A DNA stretch of 36,382 nucleotides from a virus. A program made the translations under genes and the position numbers. Under the pieces are notes generated by a model. It did no database searches. It worked only from the letters and a program-made list of their open reading frames with translations, and had not been told where the DNA came from. This document shows positions 1 through 10,500 of this stretch, piece by piece; position 1 is the stretch's first letter, and every line of letters starts with the position of its first letter. The stretch lies in IMG/VR virus record IMGVR_UViG_3300025894_000028, positions 1 to 36,382 of that record; one strand, written 5' to 3'.

Positions 1-8
1 ATTGCCAT
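1..8 (-). CDS. Partial start of the next gene (first codons only)
   Basis: One base after the 2502-aa gene's TAA, the minus strand reads ATGGCAAT, giving Met-Ala and then leaving the window. Several neighbours also begin Met-Ala and are packed this tightly, so this is probably the next structural gene. Nothing can be said of its product. Confidence 0.5.
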
Positions 9-9
9 T

Positions 10-3000
10 TTATGACTTTATTTTTATCATAGGTTTGATGTCGTAAGAATATCCTAATCTTTTATTATATATCAACCTAAAATTCATAGGCTTTTGTTTA
101 TGTGATTTATAAGTAAAATTATTGTCAGGGGAAAATCCTCCGTCACCAATTAAATTAATATCTACAGTGTTTACAATACTCGAAGCACTACCCTTAAAAC
201 GTTTAGTGTATAATTGAATAGAATCAACAACAAACTGTGATATAACATTTTTATTAATATAGAAATCAGCGTCGTCATTTAGCGTAGTCTTATCTCCGGC
301 AGAATTTTGTGCGCTTACATAATTTCTAATGGCATTTAATACACCATCAGTCCTTAGAATTCTAGTAGCAACGTCTGTGATATAGAAATCAGCAATAATT
401 TCATTTTCGTCTTCAAACATTAATACTTCTGTATCATTGATAGAGTTTTTTAAGATCTCATCCAATTCTTCTTTACTTTCAATAACTTGATAGTTAAACG
501 AATAAAGATTATATTCATTCTTAACTTTCATAGCAGTTGATGCTAAGTAAGATCTTTCTTCTGTATTGTCTACGGTTCCTGGAACATCTTCGCTTTTTCC
601 ACCTGAAAGAGATCTAGTGTAGTAACCAAAATCCCATGAAGATCTAAATACATTAACATCTTTTTTAGAAATTGCAATCTCATCAATTAATGGATATAGT
701 GGTAATTTATCAGAAGACTCTGACAATTTAGTAATACCAGTAGGATTAGTTTCATTTATTTTATGATAGAAATGATTTTTAATTAATCCCCAGCTACCGT
801 CATGTACGCCACCGTCTTGTATAAACCCAATATTAAATGTAGTACCACATCGATTGTATCTTTCATAATAAGCTTTAGCCGTAGTTAATTCGTAACTATT
901 TGTAAGAGAGTGTTTGTACATTATTGATTCAAAACCAACTTCTCTTTGATCTGCACTTGCTTGAATTCTATTAGATTTAAAATGAGTATACATGTCTGTG
1001 AATGTAACAACTGGTCTAAAATCTACCGTATATGCTCCAGCGTGTCTAATCAAGAATGGATAATATAAAGCATCATCCTCTCTAGTCAAATTATATCCAA
1101 TAATACCTTTAAACAGTTTATAACTTTTAGGTTTATCATTATCTTCTTCCACAGAAAGAGTTGCATATTTAACTATTTCAGTACCATCCTCGAAATTAAT
1201 AGTAAATCTATTATTATTAATTGTACCATCTTCCTCGACCGTAGTATATGTAACACTATCATCGTTTAAGTTAATCATGTTGGCTACACTGTTTATAGAA
1301 ATCTTATTTAAAATAGTTTCATGTATATTAGTACCTCCATCGACATATGAATATTTTATTCTTCTTTGGATGTTATTAGGTAAATATGCTACGTCTAAAA
1401 CATCGTCTGGATCGTTTACATTAACTGGAGGTCCAACAACTTTAATGGTACTTGAGTTTTCAACAGAGTACACTTTAAACTTATAGATAGTATTACCAGG
1501 CGTAGTTGGATATAAATCCATTAACACATCACCGTATAATCCATTTTCACCTAAAACAATTTGATTTTCAAAATCAGGGATACTTCCGTCAAAATGATTT
1601 ATACCTTCAATCGTATATGGTGAACCTTCAGAGAAATTTGCAGTATTCCAACTTAATGCACCGTCAAATGGTGTATTCGCATAAGTATAATCTTCTATTG
1701 TGTGATCGTATACGATTTTGTGTTTTAATTCATATAACATTTTTCTGTTCATATTACCTTTAATCCAGTAATCACCAAGATTTAAAGTAATGAAGAATAT
1801 TACAAACTTAAACTTTTTATTTTGTATTATTTCAAATTCAACATCGTTATTAGTAACATCATTATTAGTTTTTAATAGAATACTAAACTTATATCCATTA
1901 AACTCACTGCTTTTCACAAAGTCTAGCGCGGTTTTATTGGTAAATTCTTTTCTATTTTTTAAGACAACTTTTAAACCTTTAAATATAGTACTCGCAAAGG
2001 CACCAGTATCTCCGCCGTCAATTAAAGTATATTTCTTTTTAAGGTCAGTCTTAAAAAACGTGTTATTAATATCATCTGGGTTTAAATAACCCCTAGTATA
2101 CCCGCCGAATGTATCATATATGCCCTGAACATCATCACTGTTTAGATTCTTTTCAAATCCTTCAGTAATCATAAATTTATCAAAATAATTATTCTTAGTA
2201 CTCTTAAATAAATTTGGAGTTAATTCAAAATCCTCTATAAAATTAATATATGAGAATGTGTTGTTTAATTCATCATATCTTAAATAACTAGGTTTCTTCT
2301 CCATATAGAACCACTCATGTGTCATATCATCTTTACTACGTTCAGTAGCACTTAAATCAGGTGAAAAGTTTGTTCTACCAAATGCTTCGTTAGTATTTAG
2401 ATAATAAGGTTGATCTCTAACTGTTAAAGAATCTTTTAAAACCCATTTGTTTATATTTGGAACCACTCTCGAATTAGTGGCAAACTCTTTTAATTGATTC
2501 TCTTTTAGTCTATCAAATTCACTAGTTATAATTTCAGCAGAAATATCATCAACAGATTCTTCTGATAAAATACCAGATAAATTAGAGAAATAATTAATAG
2601 GTTTTAGTGGATAATTATCGCTAAAAATATCATTAGCAGATAATGTTGTATTGTATTCTCCCGTAATTGGATCAATATTAAGTATGGCATTTTCATATGG
2701 TTCATATGCAATATTTGCCGTAGTTTCATAATCTAGTTCTTTTAGATCTGAGTTAGTAGTATCATAAAAGTCAAAGTTCATATCGTATATGTTATATGCT
2801 GAAAATAAACCAATTTTTACAATATTCTCACTAAATACTCTAGCCTCCCCGTCTTTAATATCGGATTTTAAGCTTAATATTAATTTTGATCTAGTAGAAT
2901 TAGGTATACTTATATCCTCTACAATATCTATTACTTCGTTAAATATACCAGCATATTTAGTTTCTAAATAATCTCCTACTGAAATTTCGCTTAATGTTGT

Positions 3001-6000
3001 ATTGTTTATGTAAACTGATTTACTAGTAGAATTACCTCCGTTTAAATAATGAGCATCCCACTTAGAAAGAATGTAACCCGCACCTTTTCTTAATTTTAAA
3101 ATATTATTAAAATCAATATTGTCAACATCTATAAAATCAATTACATTTTCTTTGTTAACTAAAACAGCATGTTGTAATAACCTATATCCAGGAACCCTAG
3201 CTTTAACCCAAAGATCAGACCCGATATTATAAGCATCTAAAGGACTATCATCTGCATGAATAACTCCTGCTAATGCAGAGGCAATATCACTTAATGTACC
3301 TTGGTTAGAGAAGAATTTTCCACTATAAGTTCCTTTCGGTAAAGTATAATTAGCAGAATATGTTCTGTTTTGAATATTAATATTGGTTTGAATTTGATCA
3401 ACTCTTATTATAGAACTTATAGCTCCGGTTACCGCCATGTTTAGATCACCTAGGTTTGTTTCAATCTCAGTTAAAACAATAGACTGTGATTGATAATCAA
3501 AACTAATGTGGTAATTACCAACAGCACTAGTCTTTCTGTAGATTGTTATTTTATCTGGATCACTTATCGCCGACTCAATATTACCAGCAGTCTCCTGAAG
3601 AGTAGACCCTAACAATAAAGAATTATCAAATAAATTGTGAGTTCCCTGTGAATCTTCTAATCGAATATTAATACCCTCTCCCGGTGTTTGTTTAATAAAA
3701 GTAAATTTATAAGACTCCTCTCTTGATGCTACCACAGCAATTTTATCATTACTGTCTGGCACATCTACAATAGACATTTTAACAAAATCGTAGCCTCTTT
3801 CGTCATTTTTTATTAGATCGACAGATTTGCCAGTATGTGATATACCTATAGTGCTAGGAATATCTCCAGTAGAATCATCAATTCTAACTTCTAGATTTAG
3901 AGAATCATAAAGACCTGAATTAGATATCTTATAGTATACACCATTAATTAATACATAACCAAGTGTTGGCGTAGTACTCATTTGTTTATGTGTTGGAATT
4001 GCAGTTGTTGGTTTACTTGGATTTACCAAAGACGAAACCCCTGCGAATTTAATAACATTATTAGATATTGAACTTATTTCACCAAAGCCCGAATCTATAT
4101 CATCTACGTAAAGACCGAAATACCTATTAATGCTATAATCGCTAGAATCATTATCATCAAATAAAAATTCTAAGTTTAAAAGATTGGCACATAAAATATT
4201 GTTTCTTCTAAAACCGTCTGTGATAAAGTCATTAGCTTCAATTAAAGCTTTATCAGTCTCTACGAAGTCTTTGTAGATATATTCACCCTTACTAGTTAAT
4301 TCACCAGAAGACAAATCAATACCATTATAGTTAGTAACTTCATTTTTGCCAAGCGAAACAGTAATAGGTGATTTAGGGAATGTTTCCTGTTGTACATGTG
4401 CCCTGATGTATTTACCCAGGTTTGATTTTTTAGATAAATCAAAAGTTTTGATAATCTCAGCGTTCCTTAATATCTCTTGAATCCTCCTAGCATTGTCTAA
4501 AGTAACACCAGATGCATCAACACCCCCTGGGTTTTTAACTTTAAATATAACAAAATTGTTTGGCATGTTATTATCAGCCCAAATAGGTGCCAACATCCTA
4601 TAACTCTCATCGTAGTTTTTAGAATAATTATATGTAGTACCATATTGATACTCTTCCTCTATTTGTTTATTATAAGAATCTAATACTGTCAAGTCCGACT
4701 CAGATCTTTTAGTTAAATAAACAAGATCAGATGTGGTGCCGTTTTTCTTAAAGAAATTAGCAACATCGGTTGAATAATTACCATTAGGATTTATTGGACT
4801 CTTCTTGTATTTTATACCAGCTAAATCTTTACTAGCACTGATACTTTCCATATAAACTGAACCATCTGAACTTGTAACTAGTTTAACGTTACCTGATAAT
4901 TTGGGGTTAGTTCTTAATAGTGGTTTAGCTACATTGTCTAATTTATAGTTAGTTTCTGTTTTAAAGTTTGGTCCAGCAGAAACAGTTTCATAACCCTCAA
5001 CAAACGGGAAAGTATATGTAGTTGTAACGCTTGAATTATCACCTATAACACAGAAACTAGATGCTATACTTTCATATACATCAACTTTAACTTCACTACT
5101 TAAACCTATTTCAACGCCAGCTGAAACAACTGGCCTTTGTTGAGATGTGATACCTGAATCCTTAAGCAGGGCAATGGCATCGTCAATATCTTCTGCGGTT
5201 ATTTTAACACTATACTCTAAACAACTATCAAAGCCGCTGGTCTTGATTACATTACCAAATGATAAAGTATCAATAAATGTTTTTATATAGCTACCAGCAT
5301 CACTAGAAACGTCCGTGTGTAGTCCATTAATAACATATATTGGCCAGAATAAAGTTTCTGTATTATTACCAGCCTCAGGCCCTTCTATTTCCGGATTTAA
5401 TGAATAAAAACCATAAAATACATTTATATCATTTACACCAGGTTCCGGTCTAGATATGGTATTATTAGTTATGTTGGGCTTTATATAAGTCGAACACTGA
5501 CCACTCGATACTATACTTGATCCGGAAACAGTAAGTCCGTCTGAGTCATAACCATACCATTTTAAATTAGCGCCATCGCCTGGATTTTCCCAAATTAAAT
5601 AGCCAGAAAGATCATTAAACACATTTGATTCAAATAAATCTATTTGATCTTCGCTAGTTGCACCTAATTCAGTTTTATAAACAGGTGTGTTAGATTTAGC
5701 TAATCCTAAAAGATCAGTAAAAGGCGCAGTACCCTCTGGTCTAACATACCACAAAGTGGTGTTCGTAACAACGCCGTTACAAAATTCATTTATACTAGGA
5801 TCTGATAAATTTGATTTGTTAGCTACTAAACTATATGTAACGTTAACAATATCCTCTTCACAATACCATTCAAATGTTCCGATAGAAGTTAATCCCCAAT
5901 CATTAACCAAAGATCTTTTATAATATGTGCCAGCAGGAGCTTCGCTGTAAATACCACTATCAATTAAACCTATCGTACTAGCGCCTCCGGTACTTGTATA

Positions 6001-7518
6001 TAAATCTGAATAATATTCACTAATAAACAGAGGTGTGTTGTCAGCTACTAATTGAGAAAGTGTTTTTTGAGACGCGCCGTCATACCATACTGTTATTTCT
6101 TGATAATCTTCAGCACAATGTGTTATTGTGTTAGTTGCATATAAAACCGCAGTAGAACTAGAGTTTACCGAAACAGTACATGGAATAATACCATTAGTTA
6201 CAATTTGACCGCTGCTGTTAATTTTTAATACACTTGTGGCACTATTATCTGAGACAGTAATATACACATCTGTCGCGTTTGGTGGTGTAAATTTATTTAA
6301 TAAAGATTGATCATAAAAAATAGAATCACCGCCAGATAATTGAGCAACATTATTTGCCTGCACGGTACTTCCGTAGCCAGTCGCCAGTGTTGGAGCGATA
6401 CACATTGTATTAGGATCACTACCGAACGAGCTTATCTGAAAACTAAATACAGGAGAATATTCAACCTCAATATTGATAGTTGTTGGTGCAGATTCAGCGC
6501 CTTTGGAATCAATTGCTTTAATTACCCAACTATCATTACCAAAATAACCTGCATTAGGGGTATATGTAGCCTTTATAGAAGTGTTATCGTTTTGAACAAA
6601 TGATATAGTTCCATTAGGGGTTGCTGTTATTTGTATAAACGATACTGGATCACCATCAGCATCTGTCGCATTTACAATAAACGTACTAGTGGTATTTTGT
6701 AAAACGCTCGTACTGGTTGTGGTTATAACTGGTGCAGAATTCTCTGGATTAATAGTTATGATAGCAGGTGCAGATGTTTGATTTGCAGAATCTGTTACGG
6801 TAAACGTAAACGAATCAGAACCTGCCAGTGTTGAGGTATGTGTATAAGTTACTATATTACCTACAATAGTATATGTTCCTTTGGTAGGCGCCGCTACTAT
6901 ATTGTACGTTAAATTATTAGTATCAAAATCATCAGAACCAGATAGTGTAATAGTAACTATATCATTCCATGCCACATCGTATGTTGCACTAATAGCAACT
7001 GGTGGATTATCTGATGTTGCAGTTGGTGTGGGCGTTGCAGTCGCTGTAGGTTCAGGTGTTGCAGTCGCTGTAAGTTCCGGCGTTGGTGTCGGAGTTGGAG
7101 TTACTACTTCAGTTTCAGTTGGCGTAGGCTCAATTTCAGTTTCAGTTGGCGTAGGTGTAGGCTCAACTTCTGTCGCTGTCGGCGTAGGTGTAGGCTCAAC
7201 TTCTGTCGCTGTCGGCGTAGGTGTAGGCTCAACTTCTGTCGCAGTTGGTGTCGGAGTTACTACCGCACACTCCTCAATTTCAATGACCTCACCAACGGAA
7301 CTGATAAGTAATACAACAGTATCATCACTTAATCGCCACCAAAGATCTTGTCCATCAAATTGTGTCCCAAGTTCTAATCCAGGAGTCGTAAATAGTAGTG
7401 TACCTGCCCCTAGCGCGCCTTCATGAAATAATTCAGATAATTCAGTTGTTCCGGTTGCGCCACATGCTGTTATAGCACTTGAATAACCTAGATCAGTTTT
7501 TAATATGATTGATGCCAT
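10..7518 (-). CDS. Giant modular virion fibre/adhesin protein (2502 aa)
   Basis: 2502 aa. Four related modules, each enclosed by a cysteine pair, lie at residues 19-84, 373-447, 468-553 and 580-675; they share a G-x-(L/I)-(F/Y)...G-x-I...C plan. Residues 87-169 are a Pro/Thr/Glu linker with TPTPTATEVEP repeats. Residues 171-258 and 260-353 are two bacterial Ig-like (Big_9 type) domains with TYDV...LTYNIV...GSDSFTFTVTD patterns. From about 690 to the end (1800 residues) the sequence is beta-rich, with no recognised domain. Binding modules thus stand at the N-terminus, while the long C-terminal part is the probable virion-anchored shaft. Receptor or cell-surface binding is inferred. It ends one base before the next start codon. 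Confidence 0.75.
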   Translation of the reverse strand: MASIILKTDLGYSSAITACGATGTTELSELFHEGALGAGTLLFTTPGLELGTQFDGQDLWWRLSDDTVVLLISSVGEVIEIEECAVVTPTPTATEVEPTPTPTATEVEPTPTPTATEVEPTPTPTETEIEPTPTETEVVTPTPTPTPELTATATPEPTATATPTPTATSDNPPVAISATYDVAWNDIVTITLSGSDDFDTNNLTYNIVAAPTKGTYTIVGNIVTYTHTSTLAGSDSFTFTVTDSANQTSAPAIITINPENSAPVITTTSTSVLQNTTSTFIVNATDADGDPVSFIQITATPNGTISFVQNDNTSIKATYTPNAGYFGNDSWVIKAIDSKGAESAPTTINIEVEYSPVFSFQISSFGSDPNTMCIAPTLATGYGSTVQANNVAQLSGGDSIFYDQSLLNKFTPPNATDVYITVSDNSATSVLKINSSGQIVTNGIIPCTVSVNSSSTAVLYATNTITHCAEDYQEITVWYDGASQKTLSQLVADNTPLFISEYYSDLYTSTGGASTIGLIDSGIYSEAPAGTYYKRSLVNDWGLTSIGTFEWYCEEDIVNVTYSLVANKSNLSDPSINEFCNGVVTNTTLWYVRPEGTAPFTDLLGLAKSNTPVYKTELGATSEDQIDLFESNVFNDLSGYLIWENPGDGANLKWYGYDSDGLTVSGSSIVSSGQCSTYIKPNITNNTISRPEPGVNDINVFYGFYSLNPEIEGPEAGNNTETLFWPIYVINGLHTDVSSDAGSYIKTFIDTLSFGNVIKTSGFDSCLEYSVKITAEDIDDAIALLKDSGITSQQRPVVSAGVEIGLSSEVKVDVYESIASSFCVIGDNSSVTTTYTFPFVEGYETVSAGPNFKTETNYKLDNVAKPLLRTNPKLSGNVKLVTSSDGSVYMESISASKDLAGIKYKKSPINPNGNYSTDVANFFKKNGTTSDLVYLTKRSESDLTVLDSYNKQIEEEYQYGTTYNYSKNYDESYRMLAPIWADNNMPNNFVIFKVKNPGGVDASGVTLDNARRIQEILRNAEIIKTFDLSKKSNLGKYIRAHVQQETFPKSPITVSLGKNEVTNYNGIDLSSGELTSKGEYIYKDFVETDKALIEANDFITDGFRRNNILCANLLNLEFLFDDNDSSDYSINRYFGLYVDDIDSGFGEISSISNNVIKFAGVSSLVNPSKPTTAIPTHKQMSTTPTLGYVLINGVYYKISNSGLYDSLNLEVRIDDSTGDIPSTIGISHTGKSVDLIKNDERGYDFVKMSIVDVPDSNDKIAVVASREESYKFTFIKQTPGEGINIRLEDSQGTHNLFDNSLLLGSTLQETAGNIESAISDPDKITIYRKTSAVGNYHISFDYQSQSIVLTEIETNLGDLNMAVTGAISSIIRVDQIQTNINIQNRTYSANYTLPKGTYSGKFFSNQGTLSDIASALAGVIHADDSPLDAYNIGSDLWVKARVPGYRLLQHAVLVNKENVIDFIDVDNIDFNNILKLRKGAGYILSKWDAHYLNGGNSTSKSVYINNTTLSEISVGDYLETKYAGIFNEVIDIVEDISIPNSTRSKLILSLKSDIKDGEARVFSENIVKIGLFSAYNIYDMNFDFYDTTNSDLKELDYETTANIAYEPYENAILNIDPITGEYNTTLSANDIFSDNYPLKPINYFSNLSGILSEESVDDISAEIITSEFDRLKENQLKEFATNSRVVPNINKWVLKDSLTVRDQPYYLNTNEAFGRTNFSPDLSATERSKDDMTHEWFYMEKKPSYLRYDELNNTFSYINFIEDFELTPNLFKSTKNNYFDKFMITEGFEKNLNSDDVQGIYDTFGGYTRGYLNPDDINNTFFKTDLKKKYTLIDGGDTGAFASTIFKGLKVVLKNRKEFTNKTALDFVKSSEFNGYKFSILLKTNNDVTNNDVEFEIIQNKKFKFVIFFITLNLGDYWIKGNMNRKMLYELKHKIVYDHTIEDYTYANTPFDGALSWNTANFSEGSPYTIEGINHFDGSIPDFENQIVLGENGLYGDVLMDLYPTTPGNTIYKFKVYSVENSSTIKVVGPPVNVNDPDDVLDVAYLPNNIQRRIKYSYVDGGTNIHETILNKISINSVANMINLNDDSVTYTTVEEDGTINNNRFTINFEDGTEIVKYATLSVEEDNDKPKSYKLFKGIIGYNLTREDDALYYPFLIRHAGAYTVDFRPVVTFTDMYTHFKSNRIQASADQREVGFESIMYKHSLTNSYELTTAKAYYERYNRCGTTFNIGFIQDGGVHDGSWGLIKNHFYHKINETNPTGITKLSESSDKLPLYPLIDEIAISKKDVNVFRSSWDFGYYTRSLSGGKSEDVPGTVDNTEERSYLASTAMKVKNEYNLYSFNYQVIESKEELDEILKNSINDTEVLMFEDENEIIADFYITDVATRILRTDGVLNAIRNYVSAQNSAGDKTTLNDDADFYINKNVISQFVVDSIQLYTKRFKGSASSIVNTVDINLIGDGGFSPDNNFTYKSHKQKPMNFRLIYNKRLGYSYDIKPMIKIKS
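63..74 (-). promoter_or_regulatory. Candidate phage promoter motif TGATATATAATA
   Basis: Minus-strand TGATATATAATA inside the 3' end of the 2502-aa gene, about 65 bases upstream of the start codon at position 8. It holds the same 11-base core (GATATATAATA) as the sites at 7555-7565 and 22629-22639. This supports a promoter for the gene entering at the left edge. Confidence 0.4.
7148..7246 (-). repeat. 33-base tandem repeat encoding TPTPTATEVEP
   Basis: Three copies of a 33-base unit begin at 7148, 7181 and 7214 on the plus strand (ggcgtaggtgtaggctcaac... per unit), with a shorter degenerate copy just before. The first two are exact; the third differs slightly at its end. The unit encodes 11 residues in frame, so copy number can vary without a frameshift. 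Confidence 0.9.
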
Positions 7519-7554
7519 TTAGTTAAATCTTTTTATACACAGTCCACCTGTCTG

Positions 7555-7566
7555 TATTATATATCC
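7555..7566 (-). promoter_or_regulatory. Candidate phage promoter motif GGATATATAATA
   Basis: Minus-strand GGATATATAATA in the 55-base gap ahead of the 2502-aa gene, 47 bases from its ATG. Between motif and start lie a small perfect hairpin (ACAG-GTGGA-CTGT) and a TATAAAAAG stretch. AGGTGGA-N8-AAAAAGA is shared with the leader at 31167. Function inferred from recurrence. Confidence 0.45.
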
Positions 7567-7573
7567 AGATTTA

Positions 7574-10500
7574 TTATGTGGCGAATCTCGTCAACTTTGC
7601 GGCTCTAATAGAATTTAAGTTTTTACCCTTAGGACTGTATTTAGCGAATACTTCTAGATCAAATGAGAACTGTTGATCATATTTATCAAATATATCTAAA
7701 CCAATCTTTTTGGTATATGTTAAGTTAGGGAATTTTAGTTTAGCCTGTCCACCGATTCTACCAATATCACTTGAAGCATCGTTACCGTAATAATCAGTCA
7801 TTCTATATTGGAATATGATATCAACAGACAATGCATTGGAATTATCTAATGTGGCTACTCTACCCTTAATTTCTTTTCTACTCTGCTTGCTGTCACCGCC
7901 AACACTTAATGTATTTAAGTTAATCGGTGATAAGAATAAGAAAGCTCCACAAGAACGACCACCTAAAAGATATTGATCATTAGCGCCAAACGACATTTTA
8001 AAAGTCCTATCGCCTTCTGTTATTAAATTAGAAGTTTTTTGGAATGCTAATTGTTTAGTAGCTTTAATTGAATTAACAGCAGATGGTGAAAAAGAATTTC
8101 CAATTAATGGACTACTATATACAAACGAAGTTCCACTCGCATACGTTGCACTTATAGGCATCGTATATATTGCATTGTTAACCATTGATTGTATATTAGC
8201 CCTTTGCTCAGTATCACTAACATTATTTTCGTTTACTGCAGTTTCCTGTGCATCAGCGTATAGGTTTTCTAAATCCGGGTGGTCTTTATGAATAAACAAA
8301 CCGTTGTTGTAATTTGCAGAACCTATTAATGCAGACGATGAAATACTACACACATCAACTTTTGCTGCTGAAAATTCTCCGCTTAAGTTAGTTACTCCGC
8401 CATTATTGTATCTGCCAAAAGTTCCTGTCCATATAAAATCAACAGATGTACCATTACCAGTTGGAGTAATTAAATCTACATTTGACGTCAATGGTTGGAA
8501 TTCCGCGTAATTTAGTGAGTATTCATAATTATTTAATGAAGATCCCGTAGTAGATAATAGAGACTCTGTTATGTATAGTGGGTTTTGATTAGAAACATCC
8601 ATAAATCTAGAGTATACAAATTGTCCACGTCTTTGTGCCGATTGGTATGGTGCTTCAGCCAACAAATCATAAGATTGAATCGACTTAGAATCTATATTTT
8701 GATATTGAATAGGAACCAAATCATATTTACCTTCTGATGTATAATAGTTGTCTGAGCTTATTTTATTATCTGTGTCATTTGCTCCATTATCATTTAAGGT
8801 AACACCAAACCCGTTATCTGCAATAGCAGAACCTGCTGCAGAAGATCTGTATGCCGGTAGATTTCTATCACCAACCAATCTAGAAACTAATTCTAATTTA
8901 GTGGCCTTGGTGTTTTCTAATAAAAGTTTAAATGTTTTAGTAACAATATGTCCTTTCTTAACTGTTAAACTTGCAACCTCATCTGCGTAATATCCAGCGA
9001 AGATTTGATTTTTAGTACCGTTATTAATAACAGTAACCGTACCATCCTCGTCCATGATTTTAACAACCAATTCACCGATTTCAACTTCAACAGTACCTTT
9101 AAGTGCTGCTATTTGTGCTTCTAATTCGGCAATCTTATCATATACTGAAATTGGTTTTTGTTCAGCTGAAAGAAAACCAGACGCAATACTTGTAGCGTTG
9201 TGCGCATAATATTTTTCATTAGCACTAAAACTATCATCGATATGTGTAAATACGCCTTTAGATGTTAATTCTTCTGAAATTTTAACAGCCGCGGTTTCAG
9301 CAGCATTTGATAATAATAAAGATTCAACATTAGTTGTATCGATTTCTGTAATAGGGAAATCAATAGTGATTGCTTCTGACCAATCAGAATAAATCGGGTT
9401 AGCAGGATAACCAGCTTCAGAAACGGATTTAACTCTAATCTCTACTAATTCACCTTCGTTAATTGCAATATCTAATTGGTTAAAGTTAACCTCTTGCGCA
9501 TCTTCAACCAAACTATTTTGCCACTCAAATTTATTTGTAAATGAGTTTCTATATCTGTCCCTAGCTTTAGTTTTAATTTCATTCCAATTTGAGAATACAG
9601 CTGTTTTCTCTCTAGTACCTTCGGTAAATGGAAGTTGAGTAACTTCACCTGCTTTTCCACTAGTAGACAAGTATCTATATTGTATAACAAATTGGACAAT
9701 ATTTTGATCTACTGTATCTGCAACTTTTTTTGCACTTGGTACAGACCAGAAACCTCTAACTCTATATTTAGGCGTAACATTAGTTGCATTAGTACCTGAT
9801 GCTAAAGATTGAATTTGATTAACAATACTGTTATAAAGATTAGTTTCACTAGTCCTCTCAGTAATAAGAGAGCTTAATTCATTTTTGTCTTTATCTTTTT
9901 GAATATTAGATTCATATTTCTTAGTAGAAATCTCAGATCTCTTTTTAACAATAGTTTCATCTAACTTCTTAATCTTTTCTTCAACGTTAACCTTATCAGC
10001 TGAAAGTTTCTTAATCTTGTCAGCCGCATCATTCGCTGTTAGGTGCGAGTTAATTTGTACTACCTTAAAGTTGTTAAGATTTAAGGTTGGAGAGTCTGGG
10101 GTAATACCCTGTGCTGCCGGTGGGATAGCATCCTCTTTAAGAGCGCTGATGTATCTACCAAAGTCAGCAACTTCAGTTTTGTAATAGTCATCAAGTCTAA
10201 TTTCTGAGCCATCAGCCTGAATCAGCGTTAATTCATTTGTATATAAGCCAATACCAGGTGACCAGTTTTCAGCTAATATTTTTGAATCCGGATCTATTGC
10301 CTTAACAAAAACTATCATCCTCTCGTTAAATCCTACATTAAGGTCGATGTTTAAATTAGCAACATCGTTTTTATAGATACCTAATTGATTCGCTCCGATT
10401 TTAATAGACTCATAACCCTCAACCGTTAATAACTCAACTTGATTAGTTGAACCATCAACTCTTGTAATTTTATATCTAGTGTTCTTAGTGCCGCTCTGAA

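Noticed and set aside
7148-7246. 33-base repeats considered as a CRISPR array
   Set aside because: Units are directly adjacent with no unique spacers and lie in frame inside a gene, so they are coding tandem repeats.
6881-7426. Plus-strand 181-codon open frame rich in Val-Gly repeats
   Set aside because: It is the antisense shadow of the Pro/Thr repeat linker and Ig-like region of the 2502-aa gene; low complexity and the absence of any plus-strand neighbours argue against it.
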